Below are positions 1-7,989 of a stretch of DNA of 37,052 nucleotides, piece by piece. Location: NCBI RefSeq assembly GCF_024345205.1, contig NZ_BROC01000003.1:1-37052 (forward strand), read 5' to 3'. Source of the DNA: Lapidilactobacillus luobeiensis (GTDB lineage Bacteria; Bacillota; Bacilli; Lactobacillales; Lactobacillaceae). A program made the position numbers and the translations under genes. The notes beneath the pieces were generated by a model that was not told where the DNA came from, did not search any database, and saw only the letters and a list, made by a program, of their open reading frames with translations. Every line of letters starts with the position of its first letter. Position 1 is the first letter of the stretch.

Positions 1-154
1 CCAGGTCGGATCACACTTTGTTTTTAATTGTGTTCACCGACCTAGCTCCTTGTGCTTAACTACGCCAAAATTTCGGAAGCAAAAACCTGCTTCCTAAATC
101 CTGGCTAGGTTAATGCTCAGGAGCTGCCCAGGTCGGCTCACACTTTGTTTTTAA
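1..154. repeat. Pair of 27-bp direct repeats with alternative inverted repeats
   Basis: Positions 1-27 and 128-154 are the same 27-bp sequence with one mismatch (position 10 versus 137). Between them lie several complementary segments. CCGACCT (37-43) can pair with AGGTCGG at 3-9 or at 130-136. AGCTCCT (44-50) pairs with AGGAGCT (119-125), ACCTAGC (40-46) pairs with GCTAGGT (104-110), and GGAAGCA (75-81) pairs with TGCTTCC (88-94). No coding region is apparent. The element lies just upstream of the uvrC promoter. It may be the 3' region of an upstream gene outside the window or a dispersed repeat; its identity is unknown. Confidence 0.6.
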
Positions 155-171
155 AAGTACGCAAAATATCG

Positions 172-177
172 TATAAT
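172..177 (+). promoter_or_regulatory. Putative -10 box of the uvrC promoter
   Basis: A perfect TATAAT lies 65 bases before the uvrC start. No good -35 box is visible at 16-18 bp upstream; the region there is a T-rich run. The call rests on the -10 match and position only. Confidence 0.5.
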
Positions 178-198
178 GGGGATGTTGTGATAATTTCA

Positions 199-228
199 GG
201 TGAGTGCTGTGGCGCGCACCGTTTTTTT
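199..228 (+). terminator. Terminator-like hairpin in the uvrC leader
   Basis: GGTGAGTGC (199-207) pairs with GCGCGCACC (212-220), with one mismatch and one G-T pair, around a 4-nt loop. A run of seven T (222-228) follows. It sits between the -10 box at 172 and the uvrC ribosome binding site at 232-237. It could end an upstream transcript or act as an attenuator of uvrC. Confidence 0.55.
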
Positions 229-242
229 AATGAGGTGTTGAA

Positions 243-2030
243 TTGGCTTCTGAACATTTGGAGCATAAATTGGCGTTGTTGCCAGATCTACCTGGTTGTT
301 ATTTAATGAAAAATTTAAATGCCCAGATCATCTATGTGGGTAAAGCGAAGAATTTGAAGAATCGGGTCCGTTCTTATTTCAAGAGTAGTCACACGGGGAA
401 GACCGAACGTCTGGTCGCGGAGATCGTTGATTTTGAAACGATCATCACTTCGACCGACAAGGAAGCTTTTCTGTTGGAGATCACCTTGATCCAAAAATAT
501 CAACCGTATTATAATATCCGATTGAAACAGGGGAGCGGCTATCCATACATCAAGATCACCAACGAACGTGATCCGCGGATCATGATCACAGGAGAGATCA
601 AGAAGGATGGGGCTTATTATTTTGGACCTTATACCAACGTTTACGCGGCAGAAGAAACCATGCATTTTTTGCAAAAAGTATATCCACTAAGACGTTGTTC
701 AGGTCACTTAGGTCGACCTTGTTTGTATTATCATATGGGCCAGTGTCTAGGCGCTTGTTTTCGTGAGGTCCCCGAGGTTGAGTATCAGGATCAGATCGAG
801 AAAATCAAACGCTTTCTGAATGGTAATGTCGGTGCGGTCAAACAAAAACTGACGCGGGAGATGAATACGGCTGCCAGCAGTTTACAGTTTGAACGAGCTG
901 CGGAATTGCGTGACCAATTGCATTACATTGACGCGACTGTGGAGAAGCAGAAGATCATTTCCAATGATAATACGCCCCGCGATATTTTTGGCTACTATTT
1001 GGATAAAGGTTGGATGTCGGTCCAAATTTTTTTCATTCGCCAAGCACGTTTGATGAAACGCACAAAACGGCTTTTTCCGGTGGTCACAGATGAGCCGATG
1101 GAAGAATTGAGTACCTTTATTCTGCAATTCTACAATCGCAAAAATAATGTTTTACCCAAAGAGATCCTAGTACCCAAGGAGCTGGATCATCAGGTCTTAA
1201 GCGAGATCTTGCAGATCCCGGTAAAAACACCGGTCCGTGGTCGGAAACGCGAATTGCAAGCTTTGGCGAATAAAAATGCAAAGCTTATCTTGAACGAGAA
1301 ATTCCGGCTTTTGGAATTAGATGAACGTCAGACGATCGGGGCTCAAAATGAGATCTTGACCGCATTAGGTTTGCCGGCAGGGCATGTGATCGAAGCATTT
1401 GACCATTCCCATATCCAAGGGACCGATCCCGTGTCGGCGATGGTCAGTTTTATAGATGGACGTCCCGACAAACATCATTACCGTAAATATAAGTTAAAAG
1501 GCGAAGTCGAACATCAGCAAGGCGCTGATGAGGCGGCCAATACCCGTGAAGTGATCCGGCGGCGGTATACGCGTCTATTGAAAGAAGGACAAAATCTGCC
1601 TGATTTGATCCTAATGGACGGGGGGATCATCGAAATGGAGGCGGCCAAGGATGTATTGGAAAACGAATTGAATTTGTTTATTCCAGTAGCTGGAATGGTC
1701 AAGAATGATAAGCATAAAACCGCACAATTGATTTATGGAGCGGCAGGTCAACCTGTTCATCTTGATCCGAAATCTCAGGGCTTTTATTTACTCCAGCGGA
1801 TCCAAGATGAAGTCCACCGCTTCGCCATTACCTTCCACCGCCAAACACGCAGTAAAAATGCACTGTCCTCACGTTTGGAAACGATCCAAGGTGTGGGGCC
1901 CAAGACGCGGACGAAACTGTTGAAACATTTTGGTTCACTAAAAAAAATAAAAAGCGCTTCGCTAGAAGACCTGCAAGCTTTAGGTATTTCGAAAACAGTT
2001 GCGCAAACGATCAAGCTGTCGATCCAATGA
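243..2030 (+). CDS. uvrC: Excinuclease ABC subunit C (UvrC)
   Basis: UvrC makes the two incisions flanking a bulky DNA lesion after recruitment by UvrB. At 595 aa it is full family length. The GIY-YIG nuclease domain (3' incision) spans about residues 12-95. A cysteine cluster, C152, C160, C168 and C172, matches the four conserved cysteines reported to hold an Fe-S cluster in E. coli UvrC. A UVR (UvrB-binding) motif lies near 203-238, the RNase H-like 5'-incision domain follows in the second half, and a helix-hairpin-helix region ends the protein (about 540-595). The start is TTG at 243, chosen because GAGGTG (232-237) lies 5 nt upstream and the N-terminus matches family members. The gene stands alone, followed at once by a terminator that overlaps its stop codon. 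Confidence 0.97.
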   Translation: MASEHLEHKLALLPDLPGCYLMKNLNAQIIYVGKAKNLKNRVRSYFKSSHTGKTERLVAEIVDFETIITSTDKEAFLLEITLIQKYQPYYNIRLKQGSGYPYIKITNERDPRIMITGEIKKDGAYYFGPYTNVYAAEETMHFLQKVYPLRRCSGHLGRPCLYYHMGQCLGACFREVPEVEYQDQIEKIKRFLNGNVGAVKQKLTREMNTAASSLQFERAAELRDQLHYIDATVEKQKIISNDNTPRDIFGYYLDKGWMSVQIFFIRQARLMKRTKRLFPVVTDEPMEELSTFILQFYNRKNNVLPKEILVPKELDHQVLSEILQIPVKTPVRGRKRELQALANKNAKLILNEKFRLLELDERQTIGAQNEILTALGLPAGHVIEAFDHSHIQGTDPVSAMVSFIDGRPDKHHYRKYKLKGEVEHQQGADEAANTREVIRRRYTRLLKEGQNLPDLILMDGGIIEMEAAKDVLENELNLFIPVAGMVKNDKHKTAQLIYGAAGQPVHLDPKSQGFYLLQRIQDEVHRFAITFHRQTRSKNALSSRLETIQGVGPKTRTKLLKHFGSLKKIKSASLEDLQALGISKTVAQTIKLSIQ

Positions 2031-2041
2031 CGGCTTTTTTT
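2013..2041 (+). terminator. Intrinsic terminator of uvrC overlapping the stop codon
   Basis: AAGCTGTC (2013-2020) pairs with GACGGCTT (2029-2036) through one G-T pair across an 8-nt loop, followed by T through 2041. The uvrC stop TGA (2028-2030) lies inside the hairpin. Confidence 0.7.
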
Positions 2042-2132
2042 CTGTCCTCGTAGCGCTCACCGCTGTGATGAATAATGTTAAAGTGGCCAACACGAGTTAC
2101 TCGCAGGATCCAGGCCCAAATAGTTGCGCAGC

Positions 2133-2153
2133 AAGGTTTGTGGCAACCTTTTT
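2133..2153 (+). terminator. Second hairpin with T-run before the ABC transporter gene
   Basis: AAGGTT (2133-2138) pairs with AACCTT (2145-2150) around a 6-nt loop and runs into five T. It may be a back-up terminator for uvrC. The rest of 2043-2217 shows only a short CGAG/CTCG hairpin and no gene. Confidence 0.45.
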
Positions 2154-2217
2154 AATCTCGATATTGAATAATTAAAAGAATTTTCGCAAAAATAGTGCAT
2201 AAATATAAAATATGGTG

Positions 2218-2223
2218 TATACT
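2218..2223 (+). promoter_or_regulatory. Putative -10 box for the ABC transporter gene
   Basis: TATACT lies 32 bases before the chosen ATG in an AT-rich stretch. A matching -35 is not obvious. Confidence 0.35.
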
Positions 2224-2254
2224 AATGCTATTAATTTGGTAGAGGATGTTTTTT

Positions 2255-3748
2255 ATGAAGATGATCAAGCAAAAAATTGGGGTATTAATGGTTTTAGGCT
2301 TACTTTTATTGGGGAGCTTCAGTTCTTTGATCGATTTACAGCCAACGCAGGCGGCGAGCACTGATCCGACGTTAACGGCGATCAAAAAACGAGGTTACAT
2401 GGTGCTAGGGGTCTCTGCCGACTATCCTCCCTACGAATTCCACAAAACGATCAATGGTGAAGATAAGATCGTTGGTTTTGATATTGCTTTGGCGCGTCAG
2501 ATCGCCAAAGATATCGGTGTGGAACTACATATCAAGGAAATGGGTTTTGACTCCTTGCTCGGGAGCTTGAAAACCGGTAAGGCCGATATGATCGTTTCAG
2601 CGATGACACCGACTCCGGAACGGAAAAAGGAAGTGGCCTTTTCGGATTCATATTTGACGGTAGGTCAATCTGTCATCGTGCGGAAAGATGACGTGGATAA
2701 ATACCAAAGTGTCATGGACTTTAAAGGTGATAAGGTCGGCGTACAAAAGCAAACCACCCAAGAAACGGTCGCTAAAGATGAAATGGCTGGCGCGCAGATC
2801 GTTTCTCTGGAGAAAGTGACTGATCTGATCCTTAATCTACAACAGAAGAAGTTCGCGGGCGTGGTCGTGGAAGAACCCGTCGCTGCCGCGTATGTCCAAT
2901 CTAATTCAGCCTTAGCATTATCCAAAGTCAAATTCACTAATTCTGATTATGATTGTGCGGTGGCCGTTTCTAAAGATGCACCAGCCTATTTGGCCGCTGT
3001 GAACAAAACCATTCGGCGGGTCAAAAAGAATGGTCAATTCGCGGAATGGCGGAAGGAAGCCAATGCCCAAATGTTGACCAAGCAAAACTTCTTTCAAGGA
3101 TATGGTAGCTATTTCCTCAAAGGGACTGGGATCACGATCATTTTGACGATCATTGGGGTTTTCTTCGGGAGTCTTTTAGGCACGTTGTTGGCCTTAATGA
3201 AACGGGCTAAAAATAAAATCGCCAAAGCGATCGCGATCGTTTATATCCAATACTTCCGGGGCACGCCTTTATTGGTCCAAGTGTTTATGATCTATTTTGG
3301 GACCCAGATCTTACATTTGAATGTTTCCGCCTTCGCTTCAGCGGCGATCGCTTTATCTTTGAACTCAGGCGCCTATGTTTCCGAAGTGATCCGGTCCGGG
3401 ATCGAATCGGTGGCTCAGGGGCAGTCAGAAGCGGCACGATCCTTAGGGCTATCGCAGAAACAAACGATGCGTTTGGTTGTTTTGCCACAGGCGATCAAGA
3501 CGATCTTGCCTGCATTAGGTAACGAATTCATTTCGTTATTGAAGGAGTCGGCGATCGTCAGTGTGATCGGGGTCGGGGAGTTGATGTTCCAAACTAGCGT
3601 GGTCCAAGGTTCTAGCTTTAAACCTTTCTTACCCCTGGTGATCACCTCGTTGATTTATTTCGTTTTGACCTTATTATTATCTTTGTTGCTCAAGTATTTC
3701 GAAAAGAAATTACACGCCAAGGATAGTTTGAACAAGGCCAATGGCTAA
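2255..3748 (+). CDS. Polar amino-acid ABC transporter, fused substrate-binding protein and permease
   Basis: This single 497-aa polypeptide carries both the extracellular binding protein and the membrane channel of a glutamine-type importer. A signal-like hydrophobic segment (about 1-34, ending TQAAS) precedes a family 3 solute-binding domain (about 40-265). The domain holds the typical opening VLGVSADYPPYEF and later GFDIALA. From about residue 285 a HisM/GlnP-type permease follows, with several membrane helices and the EAA loop containing EAARSLGLS (about 393-401) that docks the ATPase. The start at 2255 is preferred over the ATG at 2246 because AGAGG (2241-2245) then has a 9-nt spacer instead of none. 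Lactobacillales GlnP proteins have this fusion, usually beside a glnQ ATPase gene. None is present here, so the ATPase must be encoded elsewhere. Substrate specificity cannot be read from the sequence. Confidence 0.9.
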   Translation: MKMIKQKIGVLMVLGLLLLGSFSSLIDLQPTQAASTDPTLTAIKKRGYMVLGVSADYPPYEFHKTINGEDKIVGFDIALARQIAKDIGVELHIKEMGFDSLLGSLKTGKADMIVSAMTPTPERKKEVAFSDSYLTVGQSVIVRKDDVDKYQSVMDFKGDKVGVQKQTTQETVAKDEMAGAQIVSLEKVTDLILNLQQKKFAGVVVEEPVAAAYVQSNSALALSKVKFTNSDYDCAVAVSKDAPAYLAAVNKTIRRVKKNGQFAEWRKEANAQMLTKQNFFQGYGSYFLKGTGITIILTIIGVFFGSLLGTLLALMKRAKNKIAKAIAIVYIQYFRGTPLLVQVFMIYFGTQILHLNVSAFASAAIALSLNSGAYVSEVIRSGIESVAQGQSEAARSLGLSQKQTMRLVVLPQAIKTILPALGNEFISLLKESAIVSVIGVGELMFQTSVVQGSSFKPFLPLVITSLIYFVLTLLLSLLLKYFEKKLHAKDSLNKANG

Positions 3749-3807
3749 TATGGCTAAGAGTCGTAAACGAGTTATCAGAAATCATTGATCGGTGCGATCG
3801 CAAAATC

Positions 3808-3848
3808 AAAAAAGTCCAGTCGAGCATTTTGCTCGATCGGACTTTTTT
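3808..3848. terminator. Bidirectional terminator between convergent transporter gene and fruA
   Basis: AGTCC (3813-3817) and CGAGC (3821-3825) pair with GCTCG (3831-3835) and GGACT (3839-3843), with one mismatch and a G-T pair between. The stem is flanked by an A-run on the left and a T-run on the right, so it can serve both strands. Confidence 0.88.
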
Positions 3849-3871
3849 GTAGGACGCTCTATTTAGATTTA

Positions 3872-5860
3872 TTAGTTCTTAGTTTTCTTGGTGGTAGTCA
3901 AACCGGATTGACTTTCGGGCAATGGTTTTTTCCAAAGTCCTAAGATCAAGGCGGCGATCACGGAGCCGATAACGACTGATAAGAAGTAAGCTAATTTGTG
4001 ATCTGCTAATGGAAGCACGAACAAACCACCGTGAGGCGCAGGTACATTGACCCCAAAAGCTTGGGAGATCCCACCACCGATCGCGGCGCCGATCACGCTG
4101 GAAGTGATGACCCGTAATGGATCAGAAGCGGCGAAAGGAATCGCGCCTTCAGTAATAAAGGAGATCCCGAGAATGTAATTACTTAGGCCAGAATTACGTT
4201 CGGATTTGGTCCACTTGTTAGGCCAGATCGTTGTGGCTAAGGCGATCGCTAGCGGTGGCACCATCCCACCAACCATGACGGCGGCCATCAAAGCGCCATT
4301 TTGAGTCGTTTCAAAAGCGCCAATGGCAAAGACATAAGCGGCTTTGTTGAAAGGACCTCCCATATCGATGGCCATCATCCCAGCCAATAAAGCGCCTAGG
4401 ACAACGGCATTAGCTGTGCCCATGTTGTTCAGGAAGTTAGTCAAGCCCAAGTTGATCATACTGAAGATCGGATCAACGATGAAGAACATGATCCCACCAG
4501 TCAGCAGCAGACCTAAAATCGGAAAGATAAAGATCGGTTTCAAACCATCAAGCGATTTTGGTAGATTCTTGAAGACTTTTTTCAGCCAGAGAACGATAAA
4601 ACCAGCGATGAACCCAGCGGCTAGACCGCCTAAGAATCCAGCAGGACTTTTGGAGCTGACCACGCTCATGCTAGCTTGGCTGGCCATGTAACCACCAACT
4701 AGACCAGGCATCAAAGCAGGGCGATCACCAATAGCTTCCGCGATGTAAGCAGCTAGGACCGGGATCAGAAAACTGAAGGCGGCGTTCCCAATCTGGTTAG
4801 GGAACGTGAACCAGAGTGAATTATCACCAACGAATCGCTCCAATAGGAAGGAGATCGCCATAATGATCCCGCCTGCTACAACAAAAGGCAGCATATGGGA
4901 GATCCCATTCATCAATTGACCGTAGGCTTTATGGCCGATGGATTCGTGGTCTACTTCGCCTTGATCCGTATCACCGGTTTCCGGCGCGTCACCATCAGCG
5001 TGATAGATCGCACCTTGTTCATTCAAAGTTTTTTCGATCAATTCGTGTGGTTTCTTGATCCCGTCGATCACGGGACGGTTAAGTAAATGCTTGCCAGAGA
5101 AACGCGCCATTTCGACTTGTTTATCGGCAGCAATGATCACACCTTTAGCCCGCTTGATATCGGCAGCGGTCAGTTGATGCTTGACCCCTTCAGAGCCGTT
5201 GGTCTCAACTTTGATGGCCACGCCCATAGCTTCGGCTTCTTTGATCAATGCGGCTTCTGCCATATAGGTATGCGCGATCCCAGTCGGGCAGGCTGTGACG
5301 GCAACGACAAAAGGTTGTTCGTCATTGCTTGTTGTTTGGGCCGCAGTGGCTGTTGCCTTTTTTGCGGCGGCTGCCTGCGCTTCTTGCGCTTCTTTCTCGT
5401 CTTTGGCCGCTTGCGCAGCCCCAAATAATTGCTGGACTTCTTCAGGTGTCTGTGCTTTCTTGAGCGCGGCGACCAAGTCAGGATCGATCAATAATGAGGA
5501 AAGGGCAGATAGTGCTTGTAAATGCGCGTTATTGGCACCAGCTGGCGCCGCGATCATGAAGAATAAATGGACGGGTTGGCCATCAAGGGCGTTATATTCC
5601 ACCCCGTGATCACTTTTGGCAAAAAGAACGGCCGCTTGTGTTACCGCATCAGTTTTCGCGTGGGGCATAGCGATCCCATCGCCGATCCCTGTGGTGGACT
5701 CAGACTCCCGCTTCAAAATCGCTGCCCGATAAGTCGGCACGTCTTTGACAACGCCGGCTTGGTGGTAACGATCAATCATTTCATCGATCGCAGCCTCTTT
5801 GGTCGTGGCCTGCAGATCCATGATCATCGCGTCTTTGATCAATAAATCTTGAACTTTCAT
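3872..5860 (-). CDS. fruA: PTS fructose transporter subunit IIABC
   Basis: This 662-aa enzyme II takes up fructose and phosphorylates it, giving fructose 1-phosphate for the neighbouring FruK. Domain IIA is at about 1-150, with the phospho-accepting histidine H67 in IAMPHAK. An Ala/Gln/Lys-rich linker follows (about 150-180). Domain IIB, about 183-285, has the phospho-cysteine C191 in TACPTGIAHTYMAEA. Membrane domain IIC fills about 325-650. The start at 5860 is chosen over an upstream in-frame ATG at 5908 because GGGAGG lies 6 nt before it and MKVQDLLIKDAM is where the IIA domain begins. It is the last gene of fruR-fruK-fruA, 87 bp after fruK. Substrate assignment follows from the family and from the FruK neighbour. 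A short alanine-rich tract makes long spurious reading frames on the other strand. Confidence 0.95.
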   Translation of the reverse strand: MKVQDLLIKDAMIMDLQATTKEAAIDEMIDRYHQAGVVKDVPTYRAAILKRESESTTGIGDGIAMPHAKTDAVTQAAVLFAKSDHGVEYNALDGQPVHLFFMIAAPAGANNAHLQALSALSSLLIDPDLVAALKKAQTPEEVQQLFGAAQAAKDEKEAQEAQAAAAKKATATAAQTTSNDEQPFVVAVTACPTGIAHTYMAEAALIKEAEAMGVAIKVETNGSEGVKHQLTAADIKRAKGVIIAADKQVEMARFSGKHLLNRPVIDGIKKPHELIEKTLNEQGAIYHADGDAPETGDTDQGEVDHESIGHKAYGQLMNGISHMLPFVVAGGIIMAISFLLERFVGDNSLWFTFPNQIGNAAFSFLIPVLAAYIAEAIGDRPALMPGLVGGYMASQASMSVVSSKSPAGFLGGLAAGFIAGFIVLWLKKVFKNLPKSLDGLKPIFIFPILGLLLTGGIMFFIVDPIFSMINLGLTNFLNNMGTANAVVLGALLAGMMAIDMGGPFNKAAYVFAIGAFETTQNGALMAAVMVGGMVPPLAIALATTIWPNKWTKSERNSGLSNYILGISFITEGAIPFAASDPLRVITSSVIGAAIGGGISQAFGVNVPAPHGGLFVLPLADHKLAYFLSVVIGSVIAALILGLWKKPLPESQSGLTTTKKTKN

Positions 5861-5898
5861 TATGAACCTCCCAGTGTGATTAAAATTATTTTTCCCAA

Positions 5899-5924
5899 TA
5901 AAAACCAATCTTAAAAACCAAATC
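5899..5924. repeat. Two tandem copies of TAAAAACCAA in the fruK-fruA gap
   Basis: TAAAAACCAATC (5899-5910) and TAAAAACCAAATC (5912-5924) repeat with a 13-bp period. On the transcribed strand they read as two TTGGTTTTTA units in the untranslated gap before the fruA ribosome binding site. Function unknown. Confidence 0.6.
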
Positions 5925-5947
5925 TATTGTTTGAACGGCAAGCCCGC

Positions 5948-6862
5948 TTAACGGACAGTCTCGATCTTGATCTGCGGGCGGATTGCTTCGATCTGTGCGC
6001 GATCGGCGATGTCTTCTGTAAAAGCAGTTGCGCTACCACAGGCCAGACCGTATTCAAAAGCTTGCACAGGATCGTGATGCTGACTGAATTCGCCGACAAA
6101 ACCAGCAATCATTGAATCCCCAGCGCCGACCGAATTGACGACGATACCTTGTGGCGCGGTGGAATGGTAGATATGGTCAGGTGTGATCAAATATGCGCCA
6201 GCGCCGGCCATGGAGATCAAGACATGTTGTGCTCCCGCCTGCAAAAGCTTTTGGCCATGCTGTAAAAGCTCATCATCATTGGCAAAAGTCGTCTGGAACA
6301 GCTCGGCTAATTCATGATGATTGGGTTTGATGACCAGCGGCCGGGCGGCTAGGGTGTCCAGTAACGCCTGCCCAGTTGTATCTACTACGAAATCAGCACC
6401 TTGAGCGCGAGTCGCCTTGATCAAGCGCGCATAGAAATCTGTTGGTAGGTCAGGTAATAAGCTACCAGACATGACGACCACATCGCCAGGACGTAATTGC
6501 GCGAATTTGGCATTGAAAGCAGCGATCTCTTCCGTGGTGACTTGAGGTCCTGGCGCATTGAGTTCAGTTTCTTCGCCGGCGCTTAATTTAACATTGATCC
6601 GGCTATTGGCGGCGATCGGTGTAAAATCGCTTTTGATGTGTTTCGCGTCCAGTGATTGTTGAACAAAGCGACCCGTAAAGCCACCAAGAAATCCCCAAGC
6701 ACGAGTGGGGACGCCCAACTGAACGAGAATCTGGGAAACATTGATCCCTTTCCCGCCAGCTAGAAAAGCTGTTTCTTCAAGACGATTGACTTGGCCTAGT
6801 GCTAAGGTCTGGCCGCGCATGATATAGTCGATGGCCGGATTGACAGTAATAGTATAGATCAT
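5948..6862 (-). CDS. fruK: 1-phosphofructokinase
   Basis: This kinase phosphorylates fructose 1-phosphate to fructose 1,6-bisphosphate, feeding the PTS product into glycolysis. It is a 304-aa PfkB-family protein of normal length. It has the N-terminal glycine motif AGGKGINVS (GGKG at 36-39) and the C-terminal motif NSVGAGDSMIAGF, with the catalytic base D249. The PfkB family also includes tagatose-6-phosphate kinase (LacC). The position between a DeoR-type regulator and a fructose IIABC gene makes FruK the better call. The start ATG overlaps the fruR stop by 4 bp, so the two are probably translationally coupled. Confidence 0.93.
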   Translation of the reverse strand: MIYTITVNPAIDYIMRGQTLALGQVNRLEETAFLAGGKGINVSQILVQLGVPTRAWGFLGGFTGRFVQQSLDAKHIKSDFTPIAANSRINVKLSAGEETELNAPGPQVTTEEIAAFNAKFAQLRPGDVVVMSGSLLPDLPTDFYARLIKATRAQGADFVVDTTGQALLDTLAARPLVIKPNHHELAELFQTTFANDDELLQHGQKLLQAGAQHVLISMAGAGAYLITPDHIYHSTAPQGIVVNSVGAGDSMIAGFVGEFSQHHDPVQAFEYGLACGSATAFTEDIADRAQIEAIRPQIKIETVR

Positions 6863-7617
6863 AAAGTCAGCTCCTTAATATTAGCTTGATGATAATGTTG
6901 CCGGATTTTTTCCGGGATATGATTGGTGACTAACGCCGTGAGTTGTTGCAGATTGCCAAAAGTGGCAAACGCCATTTCCGAGAATTTAGAGGCGTCTGTC
7001 ATGACGACTGCTTGCTTGGCGCGGCTTAAAACTAATTTCTTAACGCTAGCCTCATCGATACTTGGCGTCATCAGATCTCCCGATGGCGCGATCGCGTTGG
7101 TCCCGATCAAGGCCAGATCGAATTGATACTGGGCCAGATCATTGACCGTAGGCGCACCGACCAAGGCCTTGGTGTCGTTTTTTAAACGACCAGCCGGAAG
7201 ATTAACGGTCAGTTCCATTTCAGAGAGTCGTGCCGCGGTGGTGATACTATTGGTCATCAGAGTCAGCCCCCGAAACTCGCTTAAATAGGGAATGATCTCT
7301 TGGACCGTGGTGCCAGAGTCGAGAAAAATAAACTGTTGTTGGCGCAGATATTGTTGGGCCACATATTCGGCGATCTTGCTCTTTTCAGAGCGGTGCAATT
7401 GTTCTCGATCAGTTTGGGCCTGATCCGTGGTTAGATGGGCGAGCAAACGAGCGCCACCGTGGATCCGTTCCAAGAGACCTTGCTTTTCCAGTTCATCCAG
7501 ATCGCGCCGGATCGTCGATTCCGATGCGTCAGTTAGACGAACCAATTCATTGATCTTACAGATCTGTTGGTTTGCCAGTAACTGGAGGATGATTTGGTAA
7601 CGTTGTTCAGTTAACAT
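6859..7617 (-). CDS. fruR: DeoR-family transcriptional regulator of the fructose operon
   Basis: This 252-aa DeoR/LacR-type regulator probably controls fruRKA in response to a sugar phosphate such as fructose 1-phosphate. An N-terminal winged helix-turn-helix occupies about residues 1-57, with the family signature ASESTIRRDLDELEKQG and the following IHGGA. The C-terminal DeoR sensor domain contains LDSGTTVQEI and GTNAIAPSGDLMTP, which form the phospho-sugar site in this family. The start ATG at 7617 has GAGGTGAG just upstream. It is the first gene of the operon, so it is likely autoregulated. Ligand and operator are inferred from context. Confidence 0.92.
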   Translation of the reverse strand: MLTEQRYQIILQLLANQQICKINELVRLTDASESTIRRDLDELEKQGLLERIHGGARLLAHLTTDQAQTDREQLHRSEKSKIAEYVAQQYLRQQQFIFLDSGTTVQEIIPYLSEFRGLTLMTNSITTAARLSEMELTVNLPAGRLKNDTKALVGAPTVNDLAQYQFDLALIGTNAIAPSGDLMTPSIDEASVKKLVLSRAKQAVVMTDASKFSEMAFATFGNLQQLTALVTNHIPEKIRQHYHQANIKELTL

Positions 7618-7870
7618 TGACTCACCTCATGACAGATAATAACTGATTACGGTAGATAAAGCAAGCTTTTTTAATCATAAACAAGCAAAAACTTTCAGAT
7701 CGTTTTATTTGTTGCTAAAATTATGAAAGCGAAACCATTAGCAGATCGTTGGCGTTTGTTATCAAATAAATCACCAGTGGTGTTCCTGAGAGAAACTGAC
7801 AGTTTTTGCAGGTCTGCTTGCTTTTTTTAGGGTCAGTTGAGGCTTGAGTAATTATTGATCAAGGGATGAA
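7618..7870. promoter_or_regulatory. fru operon control region with candidate cre and operator repeats
   Basis: This gap (7618-7989) has no gene. At 7724-7737, TGAAAGCGAAACCA matches the catabolite-responsive element consensus TGWAANCGNTNWCA at all but two fixed positions. Two imperfect direct repeats of the form CAGATCGTT-N3/4-TTTGTT lie at 7696-7713 and 7742-7760, one on each side of it. They are candidate FruR operators. AAACTG-A-CAGTTT at 7793-7805 is a perfect 6-bp inverted repeat. A TATGAT on the minus strand (7674-7679) could be the fru -10, without a clear -35. The remainder up to the obgE promoter shows nothing further. Confidence 0.45.
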
Positions 7871-7902
7871 CTGAAAATAATCGGGACAGTTTAGCGCTAT
7901 TC

Positions 7903-7932
7903 TTAGTTTTTTGTCGGATTTTTTGGTATCAT
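7903..7932 (+). promoter_or_regulatory. Extended -10 promoter for obgE
   Basis: TATCAT (7927-7932) is preceded by TGG (7924-7926), forming an extended -10 within TTTGGTATCAT. The -35 (TTAGTT, 7903-7908) is weak, which is tolerated with an extended -10. Confidence 0.55.
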
Positions 7933-7989
7933 AGGTAATGAACTTTTAGGCGAGAATAAAGTTGTTGCAATTAGGAGGATGGATCACCG

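Noticed and set aside
2043-2245. T-box or other amino-acid riboswitch before the ABC transporter
   Set aside because: No T-box sequence, AG-bulge or specifier arrangement could be found, only a short terminator-like hairpin.
4344-5845. Several long reading frames on the plus strand inside fruA
   Set aside because: They are antisense to a clear IIABC gene, have no start signals, and are explained by its codon bias and alanine-rich linker.
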